Shown: piece by piece, positions 33,492-45,600 of the stretch
Layout of the letters: every line of letters begins with the position of its first letter
Position numbering within the stretch: the stretch's first letter is position 1
Origin: Hymenopellis radicata
Lineage: Eukaryota; Basidiomycota; Agaricomycetes; Agaricales; Physalacriaceae
NCBI GenBank assembly: GCA_015501595.1
Contig: JADNRX010000259.1
Coordinates: 1-64,000 of the forward strand
DNA length: 64,000 nt
Direction: 5' to 3'
The notes under the pieces: model-generated
Told to the model about the DNA's origin: nothing
Databases searched by the model: none
Seen by the model: the letters and a program-made list of their open reading frames with translations, nothing else
Translations under genes and position numbers: made by a program

Positions 33492-36400
33492 CTAAGAGAT
33501 ACGTGCCTTCTTCTTGGCGCTTCCACCTGATGTCCCCAGTTCCGAATCATGCATGACTTCGACACACTGCAGGAAGTCATGCACCGCATCTGACCATAAC
33601 TTCATCTGTGCGTCATATTGCTTCGAAGTCCCTAGAAGCGTGCCCCACCAGAATAGGCCTAACAGCACCGATACGAGCCCATTTTCTCCGCCACATCGCA
33701 GGGTCGCCAGTTCTTCAGCCTTGTATTCGGCAACCGGTAAAGGACACTTTGCCATACGACGTCGCAAAGGTGGCTGGATAGCATTCCACCAAGCACGCCA
33801 CTCCGCTCCATAAGTATCGACATTTTTGATGGGCGGAGCAATGTCGAAGTTCCTATCAGCGAGCCAAGGAATAAGTTCTTTTGGACGAAGGGCGCTCACG
33901 GGTAATCGCTGCTGTTATGAGCATTAGATGTGGAAATTGGCAAGGAAATAAGAATAAACTTACCAGGGGAATACCCTCGCGGCTCATATCTCCTTCGAGA
34001 TGCTCAAAAGACCGAACTAAAAGATCCCACTCGTCACCCATCGCCCGCCCGCGCATACGCAATGCCAGCTCAGTGCACCATGGAGGTACATTTTCCTTAT
34101 TTTCGCGACTGATTAGAGGAACCAGTTCCCGCAGAGGAGCTCCTCGCTTACGCCCAGAGCGTCGACCTAAGGACTCCTGACACTCCTCAATGGAGGGTTG
34201 AGTATCGGATAGTACACGAGCGCGCGGTTTTGGGCGAGGTCGTGTTGATTCAGATGGAGGAGGTACAGGAGTCGGTTCAGATGGAGGAGGTGCTGGAGCA
34301 GAAGTCTGGGCGACAACTGGTGCTTTCTTCGGGGTGCATTCCTCGGCGGCTTCTTCGCGGGCCCCTTCTTCGTATTCTTCCTCCGCGATGGAGGTAGTTC
34401 AGGAGGTGGAGTGGTCGCGCCCATAAGACTTCCACCAAGGACTGCATCTTCATCTGTAAGCGACGTCGGTGGAAGGGGGTCTTCAACGGCGGCGGGCTTC
34501 AAAATTCGAGGGTTCCATGCTGATGTTGTCAACGGCGTGTATTTCGCCTTTGGTGCCTCTGGTGAGATCGCTGGCGAGATCGTCAATGGTCCCGCTGGTG
34601 CCATAGGTGAAGGTTGAGAAGATGATGAAGGTTGTGGCGCCGGACGAGGCCCCACAGGCAAAGAGAAGATCGAAGGCTTCGGCGCAGGACCGTGAGGGCT
34701 CGGCTGTGAGAAAGCGGAGAATGTGAACTTGGAAGGAGCAGACGACAGGTCTGATGAAGCTTGTGGCGCGGGACGCCCCACTGGCAAAGAGAATATCGAA
34801 GGCTGCGGCGCAGGACCGTGAGGGCTCGGCTGTGAGAAAGGGGAGAATGTGAACTTGGACGGAGCGGACGACAGGTCGAGTGATTCGTTCTGAGTAGAGT
34901 CATAGCCCTGCATGAAGTTGTTCAAGTCGTCCCATTCTTCTGTAGAGAGGGACCAATCAAAGTCAGAGGGAAAAGAACCCGACGGTATAGATGCTGCGTT
35001 AATGGGCGTCGATGAAGGCTGCAAAGTCGACGATACCTGAGGGATCATGGATGCTGCGGACGGAATCATGGACGAAGGTGGGATCATGGATTCTGGGGCC
35101 GCGGACGGAATCATGGACGAAGGTGGGATCATGGATTCTGGGGCCGCGGACGGAATCATGGACGAAGGTGGGATCATGGATTCTGGGCCGCGGACGGAAT
35201 CATGGACGAAGGTGGGATCATGGATGCTGGGGACGGACTCATGGACGAAGGTGGCGAAGTCGATGATGTCTGAGGGATCATGGATGCCGGCGGTGAAATT
35301 ACGGATGAAGGTAGCGATGTTTCCACGTTCGATGCGGGGGGATCTGTGTGTGTCGGCAGGATGAAACCATCCGGCGCCCAGGTACTGTTCATGGGCACAT
35401 CCGAAGACGATGGCTCATTGAGAGGGTTCGTGTCTGGACCAACAATATCGAGTCCGTCCTCCGTTTCGACTAGCCCAGTTAAAACGGGAGCAGAAATCGT
35501 GCTCTCGTCAATTAGCATGGCGTCTGGTTCCACTGGCGAGATCTTGCGGCGACGGTCATCAGCGATATGATTTTCGCGCATAGTGCGCGCTAAAGAAAGA
35601 GAACATATTAGAATCAGTTCAAGGAGAGAATGAACCACAAACTTACTAAAGCAACCCTTTCCGTACTCTTTGAACTGATCCAAGAAAAACGACTTGAAGC
35701 CCGTATACGCCTCTTCGAATGTGTGGCCGGCCTCGTTGACTCGTGCGTACGATGGTCCAAATTGCCAACTAGCGGAAGTATACCATTAGCTTCATGCTAT
35801 GCAGGGAACAAATCGACCTACGACTGTGAAGATATACTACCCCTCTCGTCAGGACCGACCGAGGTAATTAGAAAGATCTGTCCTGTCCGCTCGGCAATTT
35901 TGGATGCAAAGACGGAGATGTGCGCAGGAAGGACAGCGAGTGCGCTGAATAAAAATCAGAGAAGAGTCTAATAGAGAAACTGAACATACCTAGCATATTG
36001 CTCCGGTGTCCGCTCGCCACCTTCATCTTCCTCGTCCAGCGCCTTCAGCAGCTCCTTCTCTTTCTTCTCTTCCTCTACCGCCGACGTACATTCCTCACGT
36101 ATCTCCGGCGAAGCGTCCTTCCAAGCGAGTTCGCTGGCCCGACGAAACAGTGTGATGTATGCATCATCTGGTTCCGATGTCCTCAACATTTGCAGGTGAG
36201 AATCGATTAAATCGCGATATCGCTGTTGGAAGATTTCGATAGCATGGTGGACACGAGTACGGGCGTTGAAATTGAACGCGTCCTTTTGAGCGGGAGCACG
36301 AGGCCGCTTGACGGTATTGTTGTTGTCGAACCAGCTGCGAATGCGCTAAGAGACAAATGGTCAGCGCTTAATGCCGCCTCGTGGGAATATAATACCTTTT

Positions 36401-36901
36401 TAATTTTGCCAGTAGCCGTAAGAGGCTTGCGTACATTGCGTTCGCTCACGGCATTGTGTGCCTGCGCGACAGAGTCATCTTCAGTAATGCTAAGCTGTTT
36501 ACAGAGTTCTGAAACGGGCCAGCGCGCAAGGAATGTATTTTCAACGTCGGGCCAGAACAGACCCAACTTCTGCTTGGCCTTGAATTCGAGATACTTGTCA
36601 CGGTAATCGACTAAATGCTTGTATTGGTCGGGCGTCGTCCATCGATTGTGGTGAGTGGCAGGCTCGGTCAACACCTTTGTGGAAGTCCGGCGTCCCTACA
36701 ATCAGTGTCAGCTCCTGTATTTCCATATTACTCGTAAGGACGTACTTTCCCGCCTTTTTTAGTAGATCTGGTAGGTGGCGTGGTCTCCGACGCGTCTGGT
36801 GGCGTTGGCTCCGATGCTGAAGCTGACCCATTTGGAACAATGGCCGGCTCGCTAGCGATCCCGATTGATGGGGGAGGTCCCTTGTCGGGTAAACTTTCCA
36901 T
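33492..36901 (-). CDS. Large repeat-rich protein of a mushroom-expanded family
   Basis: A multi-exon minus-strand gene. ATG 36901 opens MESLPDKGPPPSIGIASEPA; later exons give WTTPDQYKHLVDYRDKYLEF, FWPDVENTFLARWPVSE, RIRSWFDNNN, GERTPEQYAR and FGPSYARVNEAG. A long Pro/Ser-rich region follows (35680-34170). The C-terminal exons contain ALRMRGRAMGDEWDLLVRS and WRAWWNAIQPPLRRR then ENGLVSVLLGLFWWG. The opening tryptophan-rich block and the W-x2-WW-x-x-x-QP closing block define, from memory, an uncharacterised family present in many copies in Agaricomycete genomes, often near transposons. No catalytic domain is visible. The region holds two coding tandem repeats (listed separately). Exon edges in the repeat region are approximate. 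Confidence 0.6.
34624..34885 (-). repeat. Two coding tandem copies, about 126-129 bp
   Basis: Two adjacent near-identical units encode DLSSAPSKFTFSPFSQPSPH followed by GPAPQPSIFSLPVG. They lie in the Pro/Ser-rich part of the gene at 33492-36901 and keep the frame. Confidence 0.75.
35050..35240 (-). repeat. 45-bp coding minisatellite, about four units
   Basis: Units of 45 bp encode the 15-residue phrase PESMIPPSSMIPSAA. Two central units are identical; outer ones are degenerate and extend to about 35290 as shorter MIPPSS/MIPQ phrases. One unit border is shortened by two bases near 35187, which shifts the frame between neighbouring open stretches, so an exon border or an error lies there. Confidence 0.75.
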
Positions 36902-37165
36902 GATCTCATTGACGATTAGTGTAAATATAGAGTCTAGAATAAAAATAATCTTACCGTTGAGACTCTGCAGGTATGGTTATGTATGATTTGGCGAGAATGA
37001 TTGGAGGTAAGAAAAGGTGCAACGATTGCCCTCGGAGACTGGCAGTCATGAACCGGTAACTTCCGGTTCTGCATCTGTACAGCTCAGCCACCCCATTCAG
37101 GCTCCGCTTCAACGCTTAGTATTAAAATTGTCCTGACGCACATTTTCCTTCTCATCCCATTCAAC
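36902..37165. other. Divergent intergenic gap, 264 bp
   Basis: Between head-to-head starts at 36901 (minus) and 37166 (plus). It contains a 16-bp palindrome (AACCGGTAACTTCCGGTT region near 37050). Confidence 0.4.
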
Positions 37166-38553
37166 ATGCCCTTCGCGCTTTACAGTGACTCTGACCACTA
37201 CAGCCTGTCGGACGTGATCTCAGTTTTGAGCGCGAACGGCATGGAACTCCAGGGGCGAGAGCTTTCCTTAGTGGTATGTCCCTTTTGCTTCCGCTATCTC
37301 CATCTTGCTTTCTGATCCATCTTCTTCTAGACGGTTCGGAGACTTTAACCGATTTTTTTTTACACTGACACTTCATTTAGATTCCGATGGTGCCTCTTCG
37401 GTCTCCTCACTCTCCGACGACTCCCTCCAGCACATTGACTCTCCCAACGCCAATGGTACGATGAGCAGGCTATCTTCTGCCTACTCGCTGATTTCTTTTC
37501 CTCAGTGTCTCGTCATTCGCGGCCATACGAAGCTGGCGATCTTATTGCCTTCGCGGCTTCCAGTAAGTTTTCATATTCTGCACCTTGTACTCTGCAATTG
37601 AATCCTTACAGAGAAAATTCACATTATGCCTACTGATGGCTATGCCAACGCGCCGACTGCGCTAGGTCGGTCGTCTTACTTTCTTTCATGATCCACTTCT
37701 CACTCACTTACAGTTTGCGCGGTCTGCACGGAGGCCATTGTCGGGCCAGGGTATTCCCTCCCTATCACCCTACTCGTGGAAGAAACTCCGGCTCCCCCAA
37801 CGGTGTCAGACACCTCCACTGTTGTCGCCCCAGTTAGCGTCCCAGTCTCCGCTCCTGTCGTCACGTCACTATCATCGCGTCTGTCACCACACCTATCCCG
37901 ACACCAGTCGTCGCACCTGTCATCGCGCCTGTCATCGCGCCTGTTACCGCGCCTGTCATCGCGCCTGTCATCGCGCCTGTTACCGCGCCTGTCATCGCGC
38001 CTGTTACCGCGCCTATCATCGCGCCGTTACCGCGCCTGTTACCGCACCTGTTACCGCGCCTGTTACCGCGCCTGTCGTCGCGCCTGTTTTCGCGCCTGTC
38101 GTCGCGCCTGTTACCGCGCCTATCCGGCACCAGTCATCGCGCCACAAGTTAATCAACTTACGACTACTTTCGGAGCGATGGCTTTGGACAGCCCCCGTCG
38201 TGCCGCCCGCTACGATCCTGATGCCTGCAGGGCCTATCCCGGCTGCTGCCGCTGCTGCTATGGACGCCGCCACCTAAACGCTCTTAATGCCGTGACTTGG
38301 ATACTGCTCCCCCTAATGCTAACAGCGGGCCATGGTATGCAGTATCCCGAGGCACTTGTCTTGGTCTCTCGAATAACTGGTATGCCTATTTTTTGCATAC
38401 CAGCGCTGCTCTTACTTATCTCATTTATAGGGTTTGGTCTCTCCTCATGTCATTGGTGTTAGCCGAGCATCCTTTGCGAAGCGGGCGACGTGGTATGAAG
38501 CGCGTCGCCTTCTTCTGGATTTGCGTAATGCTGGGCAGTGTGAGATGTTGTGA
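37166..38553 (+). CDS. Gene with APV repeats and Cauli_VI/RNase H1-N-like domain
   Basis: ATG 37166 starts MPFALYSDSDHYSLSDVISV. Small exons joined by GT-AG introns then give SDGASSVSSLSDDSLQHIDS, VSRHSRPYEAGDLIAFAAS, IHIMPTDGYANAPTALVCA and VCTEAIVGPGYSLPITLLVE. A 12-bp minisatellite coding for APVI/APVT repeats follows. After a splice or frame change the 3' end reads GPWYAVSRGTCLGLSNN, an intron, then WFGLSPHVIGVSRASFAKRA and TWYEARRLLLD. This resembles the Cauli_VI (RNase H1 N-terminal, hybrid-binding) fold with its WYAVxRG...GVSxAxFxxxxxxxEA pattern. In RNase H1 that domain binds RNA-DNA hybrids; here there is no RNase H catalytic part. The frame switches twice in the repeats, so the model is uncertain or the allele is broken. 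Confidence 0.5.
37900..38125 (+). repeat. 12-bp minisatellite (GCGCCTGTYAYC units)
   Basis: About 17 units of GCGCCTGTCATC or GCGCCTGTTACC encode APVI/APVT. One unit near 38029 is 11 bp, changing the frame; another frame change is needed near 37867. Confidence 0.85.
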
Positions 38554-38723
38554 GCTGCTTGATCTATATGTATATCTATCTCTTGCTGTCCGCCGATATG
38601 TTGTTACCTCACGTTGTACGTACTTTATGTAACCACCTCTCGTCGTGAAAAAAATGTCATCTGTATATTGCTTCTTTATGCCTCAGCCCGATGTCAACAC
38701 AAGTCTATATATAGAACAAAAAA

Positions 38724-39640
38724 TCATTTCTGATACTGTAACTGACGTTGAGAATACATTTCACGTAGAGACTGTGAGGAAATGAGGGCTTCACATGAGA
38801 CATCCATCAGCCAACCTTCCACGCGGCGCATTTCATCCATAATGTCAGTTATCCGGTCGTAGTGCTTGCCGGATCCAACACGCTGCCAGAGGTGGTCGCG
38901 GTTATCGTAGCATTTCTGGCGAAGCTGCCCGATGGTTTCCGCTTGGTCCATCAATGGTATCCAGAGCATCCCGATTTTCTTTGTCTGAGGAAACTTGACT
39001 CAGATAGTCCAGAAGGCGTGCCTCAACGAATGATCGAGGGTCAATCCCAACAAATGTCGTGAACTCCACTTCAACCTGTTGCGCTTTGAGGAGGCTGGTG
39101 CGTGCCAAGTCTTTTCGATCGGACTCTTTAAGAATAGAGTTTGAAGGTTCCCGTCTAGGTAAAGTGAGGTGGGTAGATAGGAGGGATGGGAAGGAACATA
39201 CCCGCGCATTGTGATTGCGGCTAATGGATTATATGTTCCCGGAGCATTCTTGAAGATGACCTGCTCAATTCTACAGACCCTTGTCAGCTCTAGTATAGCA
39301 GATATCACTATAACGCACCTCGGCCTCTGTTTGCGGTAGTTCTCTCGTCGTGATAGATTTTGCTGCTCTGCACGTCTGGATTCACTTGTGAATTAAGACA
39401 CCAAATAAAGCCTAAGAATCTTACCTTTGCCAGCTGGCACGGTTGGATACGCGATGGGCGGCCAGTCGCTCCTCATCAGAGAAGTATTTGCGGAGGCGAC
39501 CGCCCTTACGAGCATGGACCATCGATGTTGAGTATAAGTGCTTAAACGTCTTTCGATCAGCATTATGATTTCGTCGGACGAAAACTGAAACTTGCCTATA
39601 CAGTGAGTATATATCCTTTGGATATATCGGAAAAGCATCG
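38724..39640 (-). CDS. Unrecognised multi-exon gene
   Basis: I do not recognise this gene. Minus-strand pieces with good splice signals read FSSDEIIMLIERRLSTYTQH then RWSMLVRAVASANTSLMRSD and WPPIAYPTVPAGK. Further exons read IEQVIFKNAPGTYNPLAAIT, SDRKDLARTSLLKAQQVEVE then FTTFVGIDPRSFVEARLLDY, and DQAETIGQLRQKCYDNRDHL ending EMYSQRQLQYQK. The last two pieces are in different frames and need either a splice or a frameshift near 38960. The product is polar and helical with no membrane segment. It could be a host gene or an accessory gene of a mobile element. Confidence 0.4.
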
Positions 39641-40055
39641 AGGATGTACCACCTGTGTACTGTGACCCTCTAATCGAGTCTCACAAAGGTCTGAAGGGTT
39701 GTTCAACTCCCGGGGCTTGGATGGTGTCTGCTTCGGCATGCAGCCGATCCTGCGGACTTAGCCGAGGGAGTGCACAGCCTCTCTAAGATGAGCGATCGCC
39801 TACTGTCGGGCGGAGTTGCGGACTTCAAGCAACTGTATAGTTGCCTACAGATATTCATCCCTTGGCTCCAAATTTCGACTATACCTTTCTTTCTTTGCGC
39901 CGTTCTTCAACTCATCCCGGTACAGTCTTCATTATCGGTGATCCTGTATATCTACTGACCTCCCTTTAGCTTTCTTCGGAGGCACTAAAAGGGGTTGTCG
40001 GTAAGCGTGCCTTTAAGCTTGTTCGATCGATCCATGATCCTTAGTTTTAGTTAGA
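39641..40055. other. Intergenic gap
   Basis: Between two divergent unrecognised genes. A short 60-codon hydrophobic frame on plus (39800-39958) has no support. Confidence 0.4.
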
Positions 40056-41383
40056 ATGGGGGTAAAGCGACCTCATTTGGACTGGGCCACCCCAAGAGTT
40101 CCAGCCTACCGGGCGGCTAGGAAAGCTGGCATACCACATTTGGCGGACTTCCTTTGGATGCAGTGGAAGCAATTTTATGCCGAGTTCCCTGAGGAAGTGG
40201 ATGTACGCTCTTTGGAGGGCCACATGCAATCGCGCGTGAACGGCATGCAGGTACGTAGATCCGAGCTTTTTGATCTTTTCCATCCTTATCACAATGACAG
40301 ATGTTGGATACGATCATGTCGGTGGCTTGCCTCAGATCCTACTTTCGTTACACTCCCGATGTCACATTGACTTTGTCTTCTTCTACCAAACCGTCCTCGG
40401 CCACTTCGTCGGTCAACGATTCCTCAGCCACTTCGTCGGTCAAAGATTCCTCGGCCACTTCAAAAGATTCTACCGCCCCATCGGTTAAACGCCAAGTTCT
40501 TCTCCCACCTCGCTTTTGTCTCCCTGTACCAACATCGAAAGAGTTGGTTAGGCCGACATTGCGACCAGCGCAGTTTAACGATGTGCGTGCGCAAGACGCT
40601 GTTGCCGTGCGTGCTGCAGAGCAAGCCGCAAAAGTATGTCCTTTTCTCTCCTATTCCCACATATTTCTCACCAACCTCGCAGTTAAATTTTCATGAAACG
40701 ATAATTGCGGGAAGGCTCCCCCACTGAAAATAGCTAGCTTGCCTCGTCTCACTTCTGACAGGCCGGCAGTTTCCTCCGAGACCAATACCACTCGTTCATC
40801 ATTAACCCGGAAGCCCGCCATTGCTGACCTTCGGAAGTGCCTCGTCGACCTCGATCAGCCGACGCCTTCCTCTGAGATCGATATCCACTCTCGGAACGCC
40901 ATCATTGACGACCTCGGGGACATTTCCATTGCCGAACCCAACGGGCTAGCACCTTCCTCCCGAATCAATATTCTCTCTCAGAAACTCACCGTCGACAACC
41001 TCACCAAGCTACCCGTCGTCGACCTGGCTTCCCCCATTCACTCTCAGCTAACAGAGAGTCACCCGCTCGCATCGCCATTCAGTTCGCCGGTTCGGAACAA
41101 ATTGACGCCTTTTAGTTCACCTCTCTCGCCTCTCTCGCCTCTCTCCTCACCAGTTGTTACCAATTCGCCCAGGCTCTCTACTGTGCCGAGCTCCAGTGAG
41201 GAGACTGGCGAGCAGGTTCCAACGATCGACTCTTCTGCGACATTACGTTCCTCGGCTGCTCCCCCAAACCATGTCATGGTTACGCGCTACCGAGGTAAAT
41301 CCTCTGGCGCCAGTTCTAATCGAAATCGCCATCAGCTCACGCTGGAAGCGATAAAGCGCAAGAAGGACGCAGATGATGTATGA
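40056..41383 (+). CDS. Unrecognised Ser/Pro-rich protein gene
   Basis: ATG 40056 opens MGVKRPHLDWATPRVPAYRA, with a Trp/basic segment ADFLWMQWKQFYAEFPEEVD. An intron (GTACGT to GACAG) joins to MLDTIMSVACLRSYFRYTPD and a Ser-rich region with repeated SSATSSV-x-DSSATS phrases. Later exons give VSSETNTTRSSLTRKPAIAD, several SEI/SRI-D/N-I-x-SR/Q phrases, SPVRNKLTPFSSPLSPLSPL and a basic C-terminus (LTLEAIKRKKDADD). The basic tryptophan-containing N-terminus and disordered body resemble DNA-binding accessory proteins of transposons, but this is only inference. Position next to the KDZ element is compatible with that. Confidence 0.4.
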
Positions 41384-41839
41384 TCTCTTTTTCTCATGTT
41401 GATGAAGTCTTACATGATTTACCTTTAGCACCGCGGCGGCGCCAAGCGTCTACGAGTCTCATAAATGACTTCTGTTCGCTGTTCATTTCATCACGCTATT
41501 CCTCATTCGGCATTCCATCCCTGTGCGCTATCAACAGTCTGTATCTCTTGACATCTTGCATTTCTTGTATTTCTTGCATCGTACTACTCATCTCACATGA
41601 TCTTAATCCAGACTATTGTAGCCCGTACTTCGTTTTTGATTGTTTTCGTATTCCTAGCCTTGTATATGCCGTGGCGAGCTTACCGTGATGTAGCGAACGT
41701 GATCAGTAGGATAGTGTTGTATGTTTATTTTTATTTTTTTTATTTGATGCATTTGTGGATCAGCTTTCGCGTGATTAGATTGAGAAGGGAACGATCACGA
41801 GTTCGGTGGCTGTGCAACACCTTCCTAACTCCATCAACC
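41384..41839. other. Intergenic, T-rich
   Basis: No recognisable gene. Contains a T-rich run around 41735-41752. Confidence 0.4.
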
Positions 41840-42177
41840 ATGAGCGAAAAAGCCGTGTCCTCAAGCAGCACCGAACCAGATGCCTTGTGCGAACCAGATG
41901 CCTTGGTAGGTGCTTTGAACATGTCAATCTCGTTGATCTTCACCTCACTGTTGCATGATAGACATCTGTAGACCAGAATTCCGGCGCGCTTGACCCAGCG
42001 GTTTCTGTCCCCACCGACAAAGGCCTTGATGACGCCGACCTAGGAGACCAGAATTCCGGCGCGCTTGACACAGCCGGTTTCATATGGCCGGACATCGACA
42101 ATATCGAAGACCTCGACGATTTCAATCTGAGAGGACGACACCCCCCCTGCCACCCAGGCCTGCCACTCCTTGTCTGA
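41840..42177 (+). CDS. Small acidic protein, 91 aa, with internal repeat
   Basis: Exon 41840-41909 and exon 41972-42177 join in phase (donor GTGCTT, acceptor CTGTAG). The 91-residue product starts MSEKAVSSSSTEPDALCEPD and contains DQNSGALDPAVSVPTDKGLD then the repeated DQNSGALDTAGFIWPDIDNI. The repeat is a 75-bp tandem duplication (41971 and 42046). It is very acidic, with EDLDDFNL near the end. No family is recognised. It lies 0.5 kb upstream of the KDZ transposase gene and could be an accessory gene of that element. Confidence 0.4.
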
Positions 42178-42483
42178 GCTGTGGGAGGAAGCGTATGCGT
42201 GTTCGCCGTGTTTGCATCTATTGCGAGAGAGTCTTCTCGAGAGTGCCATACCAGACCTACATGGCCTTGGATGGAAATCACCGTCTCACCAATGTATCGT
42301 GCGTCGCGTTCTCTGATAGTCATTCTCCTGCTAACAGAAGCACCATTCTAGTTACGATACCACTTGTCAATGGGCACTTAGGTACGGGAACGAGTAGCCA
42401 CGTATCGCTTGATTGTACCCCTCAAAATAATCGTAATTTGACGTGTTACTGTTCTACGTCGAAGGTCATGCATGAGGACCAGT
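42178..42483 (+). other. Cys-rich coding-like fragment
   Basis: A plus frame reads CLSCGRKRMRVRRVCIYCER then YQTYMALDGNHRLTNV. Two C-x2-C pairs followed by an MALDGNxRLxN phrase recall the zinc cluster and first catalytic Asp region of KDZ transposases, but the piece is short and isolated. It is probably a relic of a second KDZ copy. Confidence 0.25.
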
Positions 42484-42665
42484 TATGAAGTTATGGATGC
42501 GCGAACTCCCCTCTTTTCCCGCTCATACATAACCTTTAGGTATGCGGGGGGTGCAAATCAGAGGTCATGTATAGTCTGTAAACAATAGGTCATGCAAACA
42601 ACGTGAGTTTTTCATTGTCTTCAGATCTTCATTGTTCCTACTAACAGATAAATAGAGCGTGTCTA

Positions 42666-45600
42666 TGACTTGCCCCATCATATATCGTACACCTTGGACC
42701 GTCCGTTACTCCGCTACGATGCGCAAAATCTCACAGCGTCTTGCGAAACAAACTCAAAAGAAACGTTCTGCTGAAGAAGCCCTCGAGGAACGCGTTGACA
42801 TACAACACCATCAGTCATGGCGACAAGGCGCGTCGCGACCAACTGTGACTCATGAATTGGCAATCTCCGCTCTTGACACCGGGACATCGTCCGACCTCGA
42901 CTACGCTGCTCTGGATACTGGGGCTCCATTCGAGCCGCCCTTCATTGTACCCCATAATCATATCTCTGCTCGTGAAGAGGCGGAGGATGATGATCTGTAC
43001 TTGGATCCCGACTTGCAGCAGGCTGCAGAGGAGATCAATCAAGTTCCGTCGGTTAGTGAGCTGCTATATATGGTCATCGTTGGGTCCTGATTCTTGTCAT
43101 TCTAGGATGATCCCATGGCGATGTGGCGTGATCGCGCAGACGTATATCTGGGCGAACTGCTACGTCTGGAAGCTCCCCGGCGGATTGAGTCATGCGCGGG
43201 TTTATTGGGACGCTCCTGCGAGGGCGACGGGCATTATCAATGTCTGACATGCTTCGACGATCGTCTGTATTGTCAGAGCTGCATGATCTCAGGACACGCA
43301 GAATTGTATCTCCACTGGCTTCAAGTAAGTGTGTTGCTTTGGTTTGATGGCCTTGCTGAGTTGTTTCTAGTTCTGGACCGAACAGTTCTTTTGGAAGACG
43401 ACACTTGCAGAGCTTGGCTTACGCGTCCAACTTGGGCATGCTCCCGGCGAGGCATGCTGCAATCCCTTCCCCGGGGATCCAAAGTTCACGGTTATTGATC
43501 TCGACGGCATTTATCGTATCAATCTGGACTACTGCAACTGTCATACGGCCCAGCCACGTGACGTTCAATTGCTTCGACGTCGTTTATATCCAGCAACATC
43601 GGTTTCCCCAGAGACTTGTGCTACATTTCGCTGCCTTGAGGTGTTCCAGATCATGACTTTCATGTCCAAGGTTGTTGAATCCTAATGTTCTATCACGCTG
43701 TCTGACCTTCAGTCGCAGATATCGGCCTACGACAAGGGGGTTCCAAAATTAAAATTTTGTACACTGGGCTGTTTAATTTTTTTCGGACCTCGGCGTAGAC
43801 CCTACCTACCTCTATGACATCATATATAGCACGTGATGCGCTATTTACCGTATTGGTACTAGCCCCTGATCTCACTTCCTTTCTCGCGCCATCATCCACG
43901 GCACTTTCCTTCTCTTGTGCCCAGCCGCCGCATGCCCAATGCAGCGGAATAAAGTCCATGCCTATGGAACTTCCCTTCTGGTCAGTAAGATTGTTATTTG
44001 ATGTGAAGATGGCACTGACCCATCCTATCTCACACCCACCTCGTGTGCACTTGGCTGCACTTTCTCTCTCTTCACCACATATCATTCACTGAGCATATCC
44101 GCCACTGTCTTCCGCTTCAATGTCCGAGAAGGTCTACCAGTGTTCGTGCTCGCTGTACTCGTGAGCGAAGGTGGAGCAAGGGTAGTTACTATATTTGGAC
44201 TGCTGTCGTCTGCTACATGTTTTAGCATTGCCGCAGGCGCGGATATGTCTCATTATAGTATAGAATGACAGCTAATACTTCAATACACAATTTGGGACCC
44301 AAATATGACCCGAAATACTATAGTTTAAGAAAACTTTTTTGGGACCCCGAGGCTGACCCTACCTACCTGCCGGATGTATCGGACTTTAAGTCCGGAACCC
44401 CCTTGGCCTACGAATTCTATTGGGCACTATCCCGATTAACGGACAATACTGGAACGAACCCACCGCCAGTACGTTTTCAGGCCTGGCATTCCCGCGCAAT
44501 TTAACGCCTTAATAGAACCGATATCAATTGTTCCTACGAATGATTCGCCAGTGGCGTCATCTAAAACTTGTAAAACGTATGGGCCGCGGAAATGAACCTA
44601 GTGGCCGCGCAGGAACAACTGTCAACGACCTTGTCGTGAAGTGTCCCTGTTGTCCTCAGCCGGGTATTAACATGCCCGATATAGCCTCGATTCCGCCGTA
44701 AGTCATGTATGATCCCTTGGATGTGCTTAATCTGAACCTTTTTCAGGGATAAACGTTGGCTTTACCGTCTGTTCCTAGCGATTGATGCAAACTTTCGCCT
44801 CAAGCGTCTTACCGTGTCGTCGCGTGAACGCGATCCAGCACTGAACAACGGCAACACGTATTTCGTTGAGGAAACCCGTTTCGCTGCCTTCCTCAAGACT
44901 TACGAGAAGCGCATTGCGGATGAAACCAGTTCGTGTAACAAACACGATGCGTTGGAGCTTGCGAATATTCGCGGAGGGAAAGGTACCGATTCTAGCGGGG
45001 TTGGCGCCGTAGTTTGCAGTCGCCACGACATGAAGCGTGGCTCGGCCGTCGTAAACCTAAAGAAGGGTGAAAAGTAAGCAATCTATACAGCTGTTATTCC
45101 TTGATCGAACGTTCCACAGGTATCTATTTATGGACTACGCTGTCTGTATGACACTACTGTTGAATGCACCACCAGATGTCGTTCTCTCCTACGACATCGT
45201 TTGTCAATGGCGGAAGAAGTTCGGCGCTCGGATCGCAATGTATCCTGAATGGCTCCGACCACCTCAACCTGCGAACTCTATCAAATATCTGATTCCAAAA
45301 TTCCATCTGCCCGCGCATATCGCACCTTGTCGTTATCTCTTTTCGTTCAATTGGACTCCCGAGGTCGGGCGAACTGACGGCGAGGCTCCTCAGCGTGGCT
45401 GGGCTGCAAGCAATGGAGCGGTGGCGAGTACGAAGGAAATGGGCCCTGGATCTCGTCTGGATACACTAGATGACCATTTTGGCGATCAGAACTGGCGAAA
45501 GGTTGCATGTATGCGTGAGTTTACTTACTGGTCATTTATGACTTCGGATACTGATTGTGTATGACTTCCAGCTGGGCAGCTTCTCAAGAAGATCAAAGAC

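Noticed and set aside
37040..37110. Minus-strand sequence with TGGCTGAGCTGT and GGTTCATGAC, resembling tRNA A and B boxes
   Set aside because: The T-stem and acceptor stem cannot be paired, so it is not a tRNA.
37166..38553. Cauli_VI-like domain taken as sign of an endogenous plant-type pararetrovirus
   Set aside because: The fold is also the N-terminal domain of cellular RNase H1 and is widespread in fungal proteins; no other viral gene is present.
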